DNA from: JADJGC01 sp964617645
GTDB taxonomy: Bacteria > Zixibacteria > MSB-5A5 > CAIYYT01
NCBI GenBank assembly: GCA_964617645.1
Contig: CAZTYE010000004.1
Coordinates: 1 to 64,000, forward strand
Length of the DNA: 64,000 nucleotides
Reading direction: 5' to 3'
The notes under the pieces were generated by a model. That model was not told the DNA's origin. It did not search any database and worked only from the letters and a program-made list of their open reading frames with translations. Of the stretch, positions 8,116 to 16,713 are shown in pieces (the first letter of the stretch is position 1; each line of letters starts with the position of its first letter). Both the position numbers and the translations under genes were made by a program.

Positions 8116-8772
8116 CTACCACATAAAGAAATTGATTCCGGCTAAAAAGCCAACCTCGTCATCAATCTGCAACTCGCCGACGAGACTGAACTTGCTCGAC
8201 ATCGGGAATACCGTACCGAAGTTAAAGCCGATATTAAACTCATTATCATCAGCTTTCAATGGCTGGTCGAGGAGCCGGAGCTTGAATTCCTGCGACCAGT
8301 TGTCGCTACGCAGATTCAAGCGGCCATAAGGCGTAAACGCAAATCCGTTATCGAGCTTGACCGGGCGACTCAAGACATAGTTGAATCCCAGCGACCAGAC
8401 GGAGTAGTCGGTGTTGCCAAAATCCGCCGCGTAATATTCGAACACGATGCCGCCCGCCATGTCAAGCGCCCAGCCGAGTTCCGAGCGCATGAACTGGTAC
8501 TGCAGGTCGGAGTTGATGACGAAGGCCGGATCGTCGGCGCCTTCCAAATCGGCAATGGCAAACGATGCGGTGATGTCGAGCGGCGCGGCGAGTCCGTAGC
8601 GCACTGTGCCGAAGACATGGCGCGTGTTATCGAAGATGCCGACGCCGGTCATGAGATTCAGGCTGCCCATGCCAAGCGTCGACGCCGGCCGCATTTGACC
8701 GATGACAAGCGCGTGAGCCGAACTCGAAATCAGAATCGTACCGAAGGCAATAGCCGCGAGAAGTTGGCGCAT
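8116..8772 (-). CDS. Small outer-membrane beta-barrel protein
   Basis: A 218-residue secreted protein of unknown function. It starts with a clear signal peptide (MRQLLAAIAFGTILISSSAHA), and the ATG at 8772 is preceded by an AAGGA ribosome site at 8 bases. The rest alternates polar and hydrophobic residues in short strands, rich in aromatic residues and glycine, and ends in FFMW. An aromatic C-terminal residue is typical of proteins handled by the BAM complex. These traits indicate an 8- to 12-stranded barrel, but not what it carries. It stands alone with non-coding DNA on both sides. Confidence 0.72.
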   Translation of the reverse strand: MRQLLAAIAFGTILISSSAHALVIGQMRPASTLGMGSLNLMTGVGIFDNTRHVFGTVRYGLAAPLDITASFAIADLEGADDPAFVINSDLQYQFMRSELGWALDMAGGIVFEYYAADFGNTDYSVWSLGFNYVLSRPVKLDNGFAFTPYGRLNLRSDNWSQEFKLRLLDQPLKADDNEFNIGFNFGTVFPMSSKFSLVGELQIDDEVGFLAGINFFMW

Positions 8773-9205
8773 ATAGATAGTCCTTGCATTCGCAGCAGGT
8801 GAATTTGCTGCTGCGGGTTCCAAAGTCAACTACAATTGTCGCGACCGCTGGTCGCTTCATCTTCAGATGATATACTGCCGAGACTTCCGGGAAGTTCGAT
8901 TTGAACTTCTGAGGAGCGAAATTCGCCTCCACGCTCTTGTCTGGTCTCTCGTCCCGCTACGCGGGACTTGGAACCCGGCCTACTTACAACCGGCGGTCGT
9001 GTGGCGATACTTTGACACACCCCGCCGTCCCCGACCGCATGTCGCGGTCGGCGCCCCTCTCAAGAGGGGAATTGATGCCGCTGCGCGGCATTGCGCGAAT
9101 AAATTCGCGCCTACGATAACGAGATTCCTGCTGAAGCGCAGGACGTCGTGAGTTCGCGTATGCAGTCGCCGGCTGAAGGAGCGAGTCTGCGTGGCGATGA
9201 CTGCT
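8773..9205. other. Non-coding stretch rich in perfect hairpins
   Basis: No gene is evident. The stretch lies downstream of der and upstream of the outer-membrane protein gene. Five perfect hairpins lie between 8951 and 9110 and are listed separately. Confidence 0.7.
8951..9110. repeat. Cluster of five perfect hairpins
   Basis: The hairpins are GTCCCGC-TAC-GCGGGAC (8951-8967), CCGACCGC/GCGGTCGG with a 5-base loop (9031-9051), CCCCTCT-CA-AGAGGGG (9054-9069), GCCGC-TGC-GCGGC (9077-9089) and GCGCGAAT-AA-ATTCGCGC (9093-9110). The last shares both arms with a hairpin at 13476-13493. They look like mixed extragenic palindromes and may stabilise or end the der transcript. Confidence 0.75.
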
Positions 9206-10519
9206 CTATTTCTGTTTGAACTTCAGGCGAATCGAGTTGCCGCCAAAACCGAATTTGTCGCGAATGCGGTTTTCGAGGTAGCGGATGTATGAAATATCCA
9301 CCTGCTCGGGATGGTTCACAAAGAAGACAAAAGTCGGCGGCGCGACATCAGTTTGGGTGACGTATTTGAACTTGATCCACATGCCGCGGTGCGCCGGCGG
9401 ATGACGCTCGGCGAGCGCCGCCTGCAGGAATTCGTTCATCTCGGATGTGGAGATGCGCTTCATGCGCTCGTTGTAGACTTCGATGACCCGCTCAAAAATT
9501 TTGCCGACGCGCTGGCCGCTCAAGGCCGAAACGAAGATCAGGGGGATATAGGTCATGCGCGGAGCGCGCTCGTGAAAGGTGCGGGTGAATTCGTCGACGG
9601 TGTGCATCGTCTTCTCGACCAAGTCCCACTTATTGACGACGATGACGATGGCCTTGCGCTCGTCAACGGCCTGCTCGATAATCTTGAAATCGTAGGCGGT
9701 CATTCCCTCTTGCGCTTCAACCAGCACCAAAGCGACATCGGCGCGTTGCAGCGCCGTAACTGTACGCATGGCGGTGAACATCTCGAGATGGTCTTTCACC
9801 TTGGCCTGTCGCCGCAGCCCGGCAGTGTCGACCAAGATGAAGCGGCGGCCCTCGTATTCGACGAACGTGTCAATCGCGTCGCGCGTCGTTCCGGCGATGT
9901 CGGTGACGATCAGGCGGTCGTCGCCCAGAAGTTTGTTTACCAGCGACGACTTGCCGACATTTGGCCGCCCGATGACGGCAACGCGAATCGCGTCGTCCTC
10001 GGCAGAAGTTTGTGTCTTGTCCGTTGGCAGGCGTTCGAGAACGGCGTCGAGCAAATCGCCGACGCCATAGCCGGTGGCGGCGCTGATCGCGATCGGCTCG
10101 CCCAACCCAAGCTTGAGATGCTCGATAGCGTCGTTGTAAGATTGCTGCGAATCGGCCTTGTTGGCGACTAATAGCGTGGGCTTGCCCGACTTGCGCAAGG
10201 CGCGCGCGATGTCGCGGTCGATATCGACCGGCCCGACGCGGGCGTCCACCATGAAGAGCACGAGGTCGGCTTCGGCCATGGCCAGCTCAGCCTGCTCGCG
10301 TACCTTCTGATCGAAGACCTCATCTGAACGCGGTAGAAATCCGCCGGTGTCGACCACCATAAAGTACTTCCCCGACCACTCGACAGTTCGATAGAGACGG
10401 TCGCGCGTGACGCCGGGCTGGTCATCGGTGATTGCGTGGCGATCCTTGACGATGCGATTGAAAAATGTGGATTTGCCGACATTCGGGCGGCCGATGATAG
10501 CGACGATGGGAAGCGACAT
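9206..10519 (-). CDS. der: Ribosome-assembly GTPase Der (EngA)
   Basis: A 437-residue essential GTPase with two tandem G domains and a C-terminal KH-like domain, acting in maturation of the 50S ribosomal subunit. Two Walker A motifs are present: GRPNVGKST at about residue 9 and GRPNVGKSS at about residue 184. Switch motifs DTGGF and DTAGL and the specificity motifs NKAD and NKWD are also present. The ATG at 10519 gives the usual length and follows a GGAG ribosome site; a longer frame would run into the tRNA gene just upstream. The C-terminal region with YIRYLENRIRDKFGF is typical. Confidence 0.96.
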   Translation of the reverse strand: MSLPIVAIIGRPNVGKSTFFNRIVKDRHAITDDQPGVTRDRLYRTVEWSGKYFMVVDTGGFLPRSDEVFDQKVREQAELAMAEADLVLFMVDARVGPVDIDRDIARALRKSGKPTLLVANKADSQQSYNDAIEHLKLGLGEPIAISAATGYGVGDLLDAVLERLPTDKTQTSAEDDAIRVAVIGRPNVGKSSLVNKLLGDDRLIVTDIAGTTRDAIDTFVEYEGRRFILVDTAGLRRQAKVKDHLEMFTAMRTVTALQRADVALVLVEAQEGMTAYDFKIIEQAVDERKAIVIVVNKWDLVEKTMHTVDEFTRTFHERAPRMTYIPLIFVSALSGQRVGKIFERVIEVYNERMKRISTSEMNEFLQAALAERHPPAHRGMWIKFKYVTQTDVAPPTFVFFVNHPEQVDISYIRYLENRIRDKFGFGGNSIRLKFKQK

Positions 10520-10545
10520 GAACTCCACGCCTGAGAAAAAAATAC

Positions 10546-10617
10546 AGCGGGTGATGGGGATCGAACCCACGACATTCAGCTTGGGAAGCTGACGTTCTAC
10601 CGCTGAACTACACCCGC
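10546..10617 (-). tRNA. tRNA-Gly, anticodon CCC
   Basis: The minus strand folds into a full cloverleaf. The acceptor stem is GCGGGTG/CACCCGC, the D stem GTTC/GAAC, the anticodon stem TCAGC/GCTGA with loop TTCCCAA, and the T arm GTGGG-TTCGATC-CCCAT. The anticodon is CCC, reading GGG. The CCA end is not encoded. A T-run (ATTTTTTT) follows at once, and the der start codon is 26 bp downstream. Confidence 0.95.
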
Positions 10618-10691
10618 AGTGAACGAGCCAAAGCTACGGCGGCGAACATGGCGATGCAAGGGCTTTTTCGCGGTCGTCGCGATGAGCGAGG

Positions 10692-11426
10692 CTACTTGGC
10701 GCTGTCCGGATGACAACATGACGATTCGGTTTGGTGCGTCGCCGCATTGACCGAGAACTCGGGGCTGAGAATCGGGATGCCCAGCGACATTCCGCGCAGG
10801 ATGAACAGCACGGCGAGAGTCGCGCCGAGAACCGGCAGCGCCTTTTTGAGTTTACTACGAATCCGGTGGCTGACGACATTGCCGACAAACGAGAACGCGA
10901 GCAGGATCGGGATCGTGCCGACGCCGAAGGCCGCCATGTATCCGGCGCCCAGCAGCGCGCTTCCCGTGGCCAAAGCGCCGGCCAAGGCGAGATAAACGAA
11001 TCCGCAAGGCAGAAGTCCGTTCAGAACGCCGATGGCATACATTGACGGCTTTGAGTTGTTGCGCATCAACTTCCTCCACAATCCGCTGATTCGCGCATAG
11101 GGCCGACCCCAGCCCAGCCGATCGATCGCGGGCTGCAGAAATCGCTTGGGCAAGATAATGGCGATTAGAATTAAAACACCGACAGCAATCGACAGCGCCT
11201 GCTGATAACCGGCGATAAAAATCGAATGCCCGATCAGACCAAAGATTAGTCCGATGACCGCGTAGGTCGTCACGCGCCCCAAGTTGTAGAGCACGCGCCC
11301 GATCAGAAAAGAGACGCGGCTGCGCGAATCGGCCGGCAGCGCCGCGACAATTGGCCCGCACATACCGACGCAGTGCAGCGATCCCAACAGACCGACGACG
11401 AATCCCGCCCAAATCGCGAGCATCAA
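10692..11426 (-). CDS. SafE/TauE-like membrane protein of the cbb3 oxidase locus (COG2836)
   Basis: A 244-residue polytopic membrane protein of the DsbD_2/COG2836 group, commonly encoded at the end of cbb3 oxidase loci. The N-terminal motif GSLHCVGMCGPIV (residues about 15-27), with two cysteines and a histidine, is the family hallmark and may handle copper. A related pattern, NGLLPCGFVYLAL, occurs near residue 135. Six to seven membrane segments are visible. Its position directly after ccoH (3 bp gap) suggests a role in copper supply to, or maturation of, the oxidase; this is inferred from family and context. Confidence 0.8.
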   Translation of the reverse strand: MMLAIWAGFVVGLLGSLHCVGMCGPIVAALPADSRSRVSFLIGRVLYNLGRVTTYAVIGLIFGLIGHSIFIAGYQQALSIAVGVLILIAIILPKRFLQPAIDRLGWGRPYARISGLWRKLMRNNSKPSMYAIGVLNGLLPCGFVYLALAGALATGSALLGAGYMAAFGVGTIPILLAFSFVGNVVSHRIRSKLKKALPVLGATLAVLFILRGMSLGIPILSPEFSVNAATHQTESSCCHPDSAK

Positions 11427-11429
11427 GCG

Positions 11430-11891
11430 TTACTCCACATAAATCGACTCTTCAGTATAATATTCTTCGGCATCGATCCGCCAGTCGATTTTGACTTTCC
11501 ACAATCCCCGGGCGAACTTTGCGCAGTCAATGGCTTGGTTGTGCTCAGGCGAAATCTGGATCGGCACTTCCCGATCGTGACTCGCCAGCGCCGGACGGAA
11601 TAGTGTAATCAACCCACTCAACCTCGCGGCCGCCACCGAATCCGGATAGTCGATGATAATCGCCTGCTGTCGCGAATCATAGGCGGCTTTGATCACGTGA
11701 GATGACGCCGCCGTGCGCTTCAGGCGTTCGATTTGATCCTGATACTTGATTTCCCGATCGTAGTAGTCGCGCGCGACCAAGTCGATGTTTTGCGTCGTTG
11801 CGAACAGCACCATCACGATGGTGCCGAGCGCAAACGCGCCGTAGACCGCGGCGATGCCGGCCCCCCAACGATTAGTCTTCTTCGTCGTCAT
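11430..11891 (-). CDS. ccoH: FixH/CcoH-family cbb3 oxidase assembly protein
   Basis: A 153-residue protein with one N-terminal membrane segment (residues about 9-29) and a periplasmic domain, matching FixH/CcoH in size, layout and position. The motif QNIDLVARDYYDREIKYQDQI after the membrane segment is characteristic of the family. It helps assemble the cbb3 oxidase, probably by stabilising CcoP. The ATG at 11891 overlaps the 3' end of ccoG by 20 bp, so the two are likely translationally coupled. Confidence 0.85.
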   Translation of the reverse strand: MTTKKTNRWGAGIAAVYGAFALGTIVMVLFATTQNIDLVARDYYDREIKYQDQIERLKRTAASSHVIKAAYDSRQQAIIIDYPDSVAAARLSGLITLFRPALASHDREVPIQISPEHNQAIDCAKFARGLWKVKIDWRIDAEEYYTEESIYVE

Positions 11892-13299
11892 CGCTTGCTT
11901 CCTTTCGCGGCCCGAGGAATTTGGTTTCGATCTCTTCATGCACCACGCCGTTGACGACAACCTGAACCGTCAGATGTTCGTGCGCCGAATGCAAATCGGC
12001 GGCCGGGATGTCGATGAAGAACGCTTGCTCGGCCAGTCCCTGCGCATCCAGATTGATGTCACCGGCCACCATGCTGATGGCGCCGGCATGGTCCTTGAGG
12101 CGCAGTTGCACCGGCATGGGTTCGAACGTCTTGTTGATCACTTTGATCGAGTAGAGATTGCGAATTTGCCCGTTGGCCAGCTCCGTGTACATTACTCCCG
12201 GTGTGCGGAAAATAGTCGTCTCGATATCGGTGCGGCCGGTTAACAAAACCACCAGCAGCGTCATGAGCGCAACCAGTACGGCCGAGTAACCAATGATTCG
12301 CGGCGTCAAGCGCAGTTTGGCGCTTTCGAGGATACCCTTGTGCGACGCGTAGCGGATCAGTCCCGGCGAAAATCCGACGCGCTGCATCACGGCATTACAG
12401 GCATCGATACACGCCGTGCAATTGACGCACTCTAATTGTTGTCCGTTTCTTATGTCAATGCCGGTGGGGCAAACATCCACGCACTGATTGCACATGATAC
12501 AATCGCCCGCCTTGCGCTCTGCCGCCTTGGCGGCCAGCGGCGCGCGCGGCTCGCCGCGCTTGAAGTCGTAGCTGACCTGGATTGAACGAGCATCGAGCAG
12601 CACCGACTGCAGGCGGCCGTAGGGGCAGACGATGAAGCAGACTTGTTCACGGAAGCGCGCGAAGACGCCATAGGTTAACAGCGAGAATCCGACGACTGCG
12701 ATAAACGCGCCGAGATGATCCGCCGGACCGTCCGCGACCAGCCGGGCGAGTTTGTCCACTCCCACCAGATACGCGACGACCGTGTTACCGACGATAAATG
12801 AGATCGCTAAGAAGATAGCGTGCTTGGCGGTTTTCTTGAACACCTTATCCGGCGTCCACGGGGCGCGGTCGAGCGCGCGCATTTTTCCTGCGTTGCCTTC
12901 AATCCAGAACTCGATCTTGCGAAAAACCATCTCCATGAAAATCGTCTGCGGGCACGCCCAGCCGCACCAGAGCCGGCCAAAGACAACCGTGAAGAGAACG
13001 ATGAAGACGACGAAGGTGATCGTCGCCAAGACGAAGAGGTGGAAATCCTGCGGCCAGAAGGCTAAACCGAAGATGACGAACTTGCGCTCGAAAACATTGA
13101 ACAAGAGCAGCGGTTCGCCATGAATCTTGATGAACGGCGCACCGAACATAAACGCCAGCAGAAACAGCGCGACGACCGACCGCGCCCGGTGCAGCTGCCC
13201 CTTGGGTTTGGTCGGGTAGATGACGATCCGGTTACCCTTGTCATCTACGGTCGCGATGTGATCGCGGAAGGATGACTTATCCTGACGTGTTGACGACAT
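11872..13299 (-). CDS. ccoG: Cytochrome c oxidase accessory protein CcoG (FixG)
   Basis: A 475-residue inner-membrane iron-sulphur protein needed for cbb3 oxidase biogenesis, where it is thought to act in copper reduction. The N-terminal half has several membrane segments and a WCGWACPQTIFME motif. Two ferredoxin-type clusters follow: CIMCNQCVDVCPTG and CVNCTACIDACN (residues about 268-309). The C-terminal periplasmic part is an Ig-like FixG_C domain. The family normally follows ccoNOQP, and it does here after a 233 bp gap that could hold its own promoter. Confidence 0.93.
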   Translation of the reverse strand: MSSTRQDKSSFRDHIATVDDKGNRIVIYPTKPKGQLHRARSVVALFLLAFMFGAPFIKIHGEPLLLFNVFERKFVIFGLAFWPQDFHLFVLATITFVVFIVLFTVVFGRLWCGWACPQTIFMEMVFRKIEFWIEGNAGKMRALDRAPWTPDKVFKKTAKHAIFLAISFIVGNTVVAYLVGVDKLARLVADGPADHLGAFIAVVGFSLLTYGVFARFREQVCFIVCPYGRLQSVLLDARSIQVSYDFKRGEPRAPLAAKAAERKAGDCIMCNQCVDVCPTGIDIRNGQQLECVNCTACIDACNAVMQRVGFSPGLIRYASHKGILESAKLRLTPRIIGYSAVLVALMTLLVVLLTGRTDIETTIFRTPGVMYTELANGQIRNLYSIKVINKTFEPMPVQLRLKDHAGAISMVAGDINLDAQGLAEQAFFIDIPAADLHSAHEHLTVQVVVNGVVHEEIETKFLGPRKEASDDDEED

Positions 13300-13475
13300 G
13301 ATCTAAACCGATTCCGGTCTGTAGCCGGACGCGCACCCGGTGTGACCTGCGAGCGGGTATACTTCAAAGACCTCAACGGATGTTGAGCGCAGAGTCATAA
13401 TGACCGTTCCATAGCCGCAGTAGCGTCAGGTCTCAATCTCTGGGCGCACTTCAATTCACTTCTCTTAGCACGTGG

Positions 13476-13512
13476 GCGCGAATTCATTCGCGCAACGCGC
13501 CGTAGGCGCGTT
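13476..13512. repeat. Two adjacent perfect hairpins downstream of ccoP
   Basis: GCGCGAAT-TC-ATTCGCGC (13476-13493) is followed at once by AACGCGCC-GTA-GGCGCGTT (13494-13512). The first has the same arms as the hairpin at 9093-9110, so this is a repeated extragenic palindrome. It starts 21 bp after the ccoP stop and could act as a 3' stabiliser or terminator. Confidence 0.7.
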
Positions 13513-13532
13513 CCTGATGGTTACCCACCGCG

Positions 13533-14198
13533 CTACATCACCTTCTCGCCCTGCGGCGCCTTGGCGTTCGGTGGATTCGTGCCGTGCAGCGTCAGGACGT
13601 AACTGGCGACTTTGTGAATTTCTTCATTCGTGAGGAATCCACGCCACGCGATCATCCCCTTGGCCGGCACGCCGTACTTCACGGTCTTGAGGACGTTATT
13701 GATCCCCGCTCCGTGCAGCCAGTAGTCGTCCGTCAAATTCGGCCCGATACCGCCTTCACCCATCGCACCGTGACACTGCACACACTTTGCCGAATACACG
13801 GTCTTGCCCGTGGCCAAATCGTTCGGGTCGGACAGCGCGGCATACTCCGGCTCATCTTCGGGACGCTCCTCGACGAAGGCGATTTTCGGGCCGCTCATGG
13901 CAATCGAGTACGGTGTTTCGTCGCCGGCCGGATTGTAGAGCGGCGAGTGATAGGGTTTCAGTGCCGCCAATGGACGGTAATTTGGGTTAGACTCGCGCGT
14001 GTACCTTGGATCGACCTCCGAATAATACTCGTCGGTGCTGCTGTAGCCGAGCCCGAGCACATGATACCACGCGAAATACAGCACCGCCCAGACAATTGTG
14101 ATATAGAACAAATACAGCCACCACGGCGGCAGATCATTGTCGAGCTCGCGGATGCCGTCATAGTCGTGATCCATCAATTCGTCTTTAAGTTTAGCCAT
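13533..14198 (-). CDS. ccoP: cbb3-type cytochrome oxidase subunit CcoP, mono-haem
   Basis: A 221-residue membrane-anchored cytochrome c subunit of the cbb3 terminal oxidase. The N-terminal FixP_N region is clear (DYDGIRELDNDLPPWW, then a membrane segment at about 27-48). The haem-binding motif is C139-V-Q-C142-H143, with a distal methionine likely in KGMIAWRG. Classical CcoP has two CxxCH motifs and about 300 residues; only one is present here and the frame is intact, so it is a true mono-haem form. It starts 8 bp inside the end of ccoQ. Confidence 0.9.
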   Translation of the reverse strand: MAKLKDELMDHDYDGIRELDNDLPPWWLYLFYITIVWAVLYFAWYHVLGLGYSSTDEYYSEVDPRYTRESNPNYRPLAALKPYHSPLYNPAGDETPYSIAMSGPKIAFVEERPEDEPEYAALSDPNDLATGKTVYSAKCVQCHGAMGEGGIGPNLTDDYWLHGAGINNVLKTVKYGVPAKGMIAWRGFLTNEEIHKVASYVLTLHGTNPPNAKAPQGEKVM

Positions 14199-14379
14199 GA
14201 TTGATTTCTCCTTCGCTGGCCGGCTCGTCCAAAGGAATGCGGGCGAAGCGCTGCACATCGGGTTTGCGTAGCCGCACCACCCAGACCACGATTCCAATAA
14301 AGGCGGCGCCGAAGAGGATCATCCCGATGATGGGAAAGAACGATGCGCCTTTCATCGCGCTCAGAGCTTCGCTAATCAT
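14191..14379 (-). CDS. ccoQ: cbb3-type oxidase small subunit CcoQ
   Basis: A 62-residue protein with a single membrane segment (residues about 13-35), followed by RLRKPDVQRFARIPLDE. Size, topology and position between ccoNO and ccoP identify it as CcoQ/FixQ, the small subunit that stabilises the oxidase. The ATG at 14379 overlaps the ccoNO stop by 4 bp and its own end overlaps ccoP, so all three are translated as a coupled set. Sequence conservation in this family is low, so the call rests mainly on context. Confidence 0.82.
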   Translation of the reverse strand: MISEALSAMKGASFFPIIGMILFGAAFIGIVVWVVRLRKPDVQRFARIPLDEPASEGEINHG

Positions 14380-16517
14380 AGACCGGCCTGCTCCTTCACT
14401 TTGATATCGGCGCCGAGACGCTGCAAGTAGGCGATCAGCGCAACGATTTCGTCGTCCCAATTCGCGACGATCTTCGCTTCTTCGAGACGCTTGACGATCT
14501 CGCCGCCCTGCTTCTGCATGTCGGCCAATGCCTGTTGCTCATAGCCTTCGGGATACGGCACTCCCAGCGACCGCATCGCGCCGATCTTGCCTTGCGTGTG
14601 AGCCGTGCTCAGCTTGCTCGAAATCAGCCACGGATACGGCGGCATGATCGATCCCGGCGACATCGTCGTCGGATCTTCCATGTGCTGGTAGTGCCAGGCG
14701 TCGGGATATTTGCCGCCGACGCGATGCAAGTCCGGTCCGGTTCGCTTCGAACCCCACTGGAACGGATGATCGTAAACGAATTCGCCGACTTTGCTGTACT
14801 CGCCGTAACGCTCGGTTTCCGACCGGAACGGACGCACCATTTGCGAATGGCAGTTGTAACAGCCTTCGCGGACGTAGATGTCGCGCCCTTCCAGTTCGAG
14901 CGGCGTGTACGGCTTGACCGACGCAATCGTCGGAATGTTGGACTTGATCAAGAACGTCGGCACGAACTCGATGACACCGCCGATGGCGACAGCCACGAAC
15001 GCCAGAATCGAAAACCGCACGGGCTTCGACTCGATCCAGCGATGACCGTAACCTTCTTTCAGATTCACGGCGTGCGGTTCCTGCGCCACCATCGCCGGAG
15101 CTTGTGCCGCTTCGTTGTCAACCGCCTTGCCGCTCTTGATGGTCTTGATCAGGTTGTAACCCATGACAAACACACCAAGCAGGTACAGCGTGCCGCCGAC
15201 GGCGCGGATTGCGTACATCGGAGTAATTTGCGAAACGATCTCGAGGAAATTCGGATACTGGAGCATGCCGACGTCATTGAACTGCTTCCAGAGCAGTCCT
15301 TCCGTCCAGCCAGCGAAGTACATCGGAATCGCGTAGAAGACGATGCCAAGCGTCGAAATCCAGAAATGCAGATTCGCAAGCTTGTTCGAGTACAGTTGCG
15401 TGTTGAACAATCGCGGAACCAGCCAGTAGAGCATGCCGAAGGTGAGCAGTCCGTTCCAGCCCAGCGCGCCGACGTGCACATGCGCGATTGTCCAGCTTGT
15501 GTAATGCGAAATCGCGTTAACGCTCTTGACCGACAGGGACGGCCCTTCGAATGTCGCCATGCCGTAGGCCGTGATCGCGACCACCATGAACTTGAGCACC
15601 GGGTCTTCGCGAACTTTGTCCCACGCGCCGCGCAGCGTGAGCAAGCCGTTGATCATGCCACCCCAAGACGGCGCGATCAACATAATCGAGAATACCGACC
15701 CGAGCGACTGCGCCCAGTCCGGCAGCGCCGTGTACAGCAAATGATGCGGCCCCGCCCAGATGTAGAGAAAGATCAGCGCCCAGAAGTGAATGATCGAAAG
15801 TCGATAGGAAAACACCGGCCGGCCCGACATTTTCGGAATGAAGTAGTACATCAGTCCGAGGTACGGCGTGGTCAGGAAGAACGCCACGGCGTTGTGCCCG
15901 TACCACCACTGCACGAGCGCGTCCTGCACGCCGGCGTACACCGGATAACTCTTGAGCAGGTGCACCGGCACCTCGATCGAATTGACGATGTGCAACATCG
16001 CGACGGTCAGCACGGTCGCGATGTAAAACCAGATCGCGACATACATGTGGCGCTCGCGGCGCTTGATGATCGTCCCGAACATGTTGATCGCGAAAATCAC
16101 CCAGACAGCGGCGATCAAGATGTCGATCGGCCACTCCAGCTCGGCATACTCCTTGCCGGTCGTGAATCCTAACGGCAACGTGACGGCGGCGAGTACGATG
16201 ATCAACTGCCAGCCCCAGAAATGCAGGCTGCTGAGCAAATCGGAAAACATGCGCGCCTTGCACAAACGTTGAAGCGAGTAATAGAGGCCCATGAAGATTC
16301 CGTTGCCGACGAACGCGAAGATCACGGCGTTCGTATGCAGCGGTCGCAATCGACCGTACGTGAGCCACGATATCCCCAAATTCGCCGACGGGATGAATAT
16401 CTGCAGGGCGATGATGACACCGACCAGCAGCCCGACGGCGCCCCAGATCGCGGTCGCGTAGGCAAAATACCGGACGATCCGGTTGTCGTAACTAAACGAC
16501 TCCATTTGCGTTGGCAT
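14376..16517 (-). CDS. ccoNO: Fused cbb3-type cytochrome oxidase subunits CcoN and CcoO
   Basis: A 713-residue fusion of the catalytic subunit CcoN (about residues 1-470) and the mono-haem cytochrome c subunit CcoO (about 500-713). CcoN shows the haem b ligand in LRPLHTNAVIFAF, the CuB ligands in WWYGHNAVAFF and GPHHLLY, and the later haem ligands in TIAHVHVGALGWNG. The CcoO part has the haem motif C553-YN-C556-H557 followed by QMVRPFRSETERYG. Separate genes are usual in Proteobacteria; the fused form is known from Bacteroidetes and relatives. The complex reduces oxygen at high affinity. The start overlaps ccoS by 26 bp. Confidence 0.95.
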   Translation of the reverse strand: MPTQMESFSYDNRIVRYFAYATAIWGAVGLLVGVIIALQIFIPSANLGISWLTYGRLRPLHTNAVIFAFVGNGIFMGLYYSLQRLCKARMFSDLLSSLHFWGWQLIIVLAAVTLPLGFTTGKEYAELEWPIDILIAAVWVIFAINMFGTIIKRRERHMYVAIWFYIATVLTVAMLHIVNSIEVPVHLLKSYPVYAGVQDALVQWWYGHNAVAFFLTTPYLGLMYYFIPKMSGRPVFSYRLSIIHFWALIFLYIWAGPHHLLYTALPDWAQSLGSVFSIMLIAPSWGGMINGLLTLRGAWDKVREDPVLKFMVVAITAYGMATFEGPSLSVKSVNAISHYTSWTIAHVHVGALGWNGLLTFGMLYWLVPRLFNTQLYSNKLANLHFWISTLGIVFYAIPMYFAGWTEGLLWKQFNDVGMLQYPNFLEIVSQITPMYAIRAVGGTLYLLGVFVMGYNLIKTIKSGKAVDNEAAQAPAMVAQEPHAVNLKEGYGHRWIESKPVRFSILAFVAVAIGGVIEFVPTFLIKSNIPTIASVKPYTPLELEGRDIYVREGCYNCHSQMVRPFRSETERYGEYSKVGEFVYDHPFQWGSKRTGPDLHRVGGKYPDAWHYQHMEDPTTMSPGSIMPPYPWLISSKLSTAHTQGKIGAMRSLGVPYPEGYEQQALADMQKQGGEIVKRLEEAKIVANWDDEIVALIAYLQRLGADIKVKEQAGL

Positions 16518-16713
16518 CCGTTGGTTCTCCCAGAGAGTTATCAGAGACTATTTTTTTCGCATTGGATTTGGGCTGCGGGTCGTCGTGGAGCATGCGGATG
16601 CTCGGCGTGTAGGTGTCTTCATACTGGCCGTGACGCACCGCCCAGATGAACATGAAAAGAAATCCGATCGCCGCCGCCAGACTGCAGGCGATGAGAAAGA
16701 AGAGCGCCGACAT
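16492..16713 (-). CDS. ccoS: cbb3 oxidase maturation protein CcoS
   Basis: A 73-residue protein with one N-terminal membrane segment (residues about 3-25) ending in AVRHGQYED, which is the typical CcoS pattern. The family is needed to place haem b and CuB in the cbb3 oxidase. Its ATG overlaps the ccoI stop as TAATG, and its own 3' end overlaps the ccoNO start. The C-terminal 25 residues are polar and poorly conserved. Confidence 0.88.
   Translation of the reverse strand: MSALFFLIACSLAAAIGFLFMFIWAVRHGQYEDTYTPSIRMLHDDPQPKSNAKKIVSDNSLGEPTDANANGVV

Noticed and set aside
13533..14198. ccoP as a truncated pseudogene
   Set aside because: The frame is intact, the FixP N-terminus and a haem motif are normal, and genes on both sides are coupled to it.
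14535..16172. Long plus-strand open frame of about 545 codons opposite ccoNO
   Set aside because: It is antisense to a certain gene, rich in Arg/His/Asp from mirrored codons, and has no recognisable domain.
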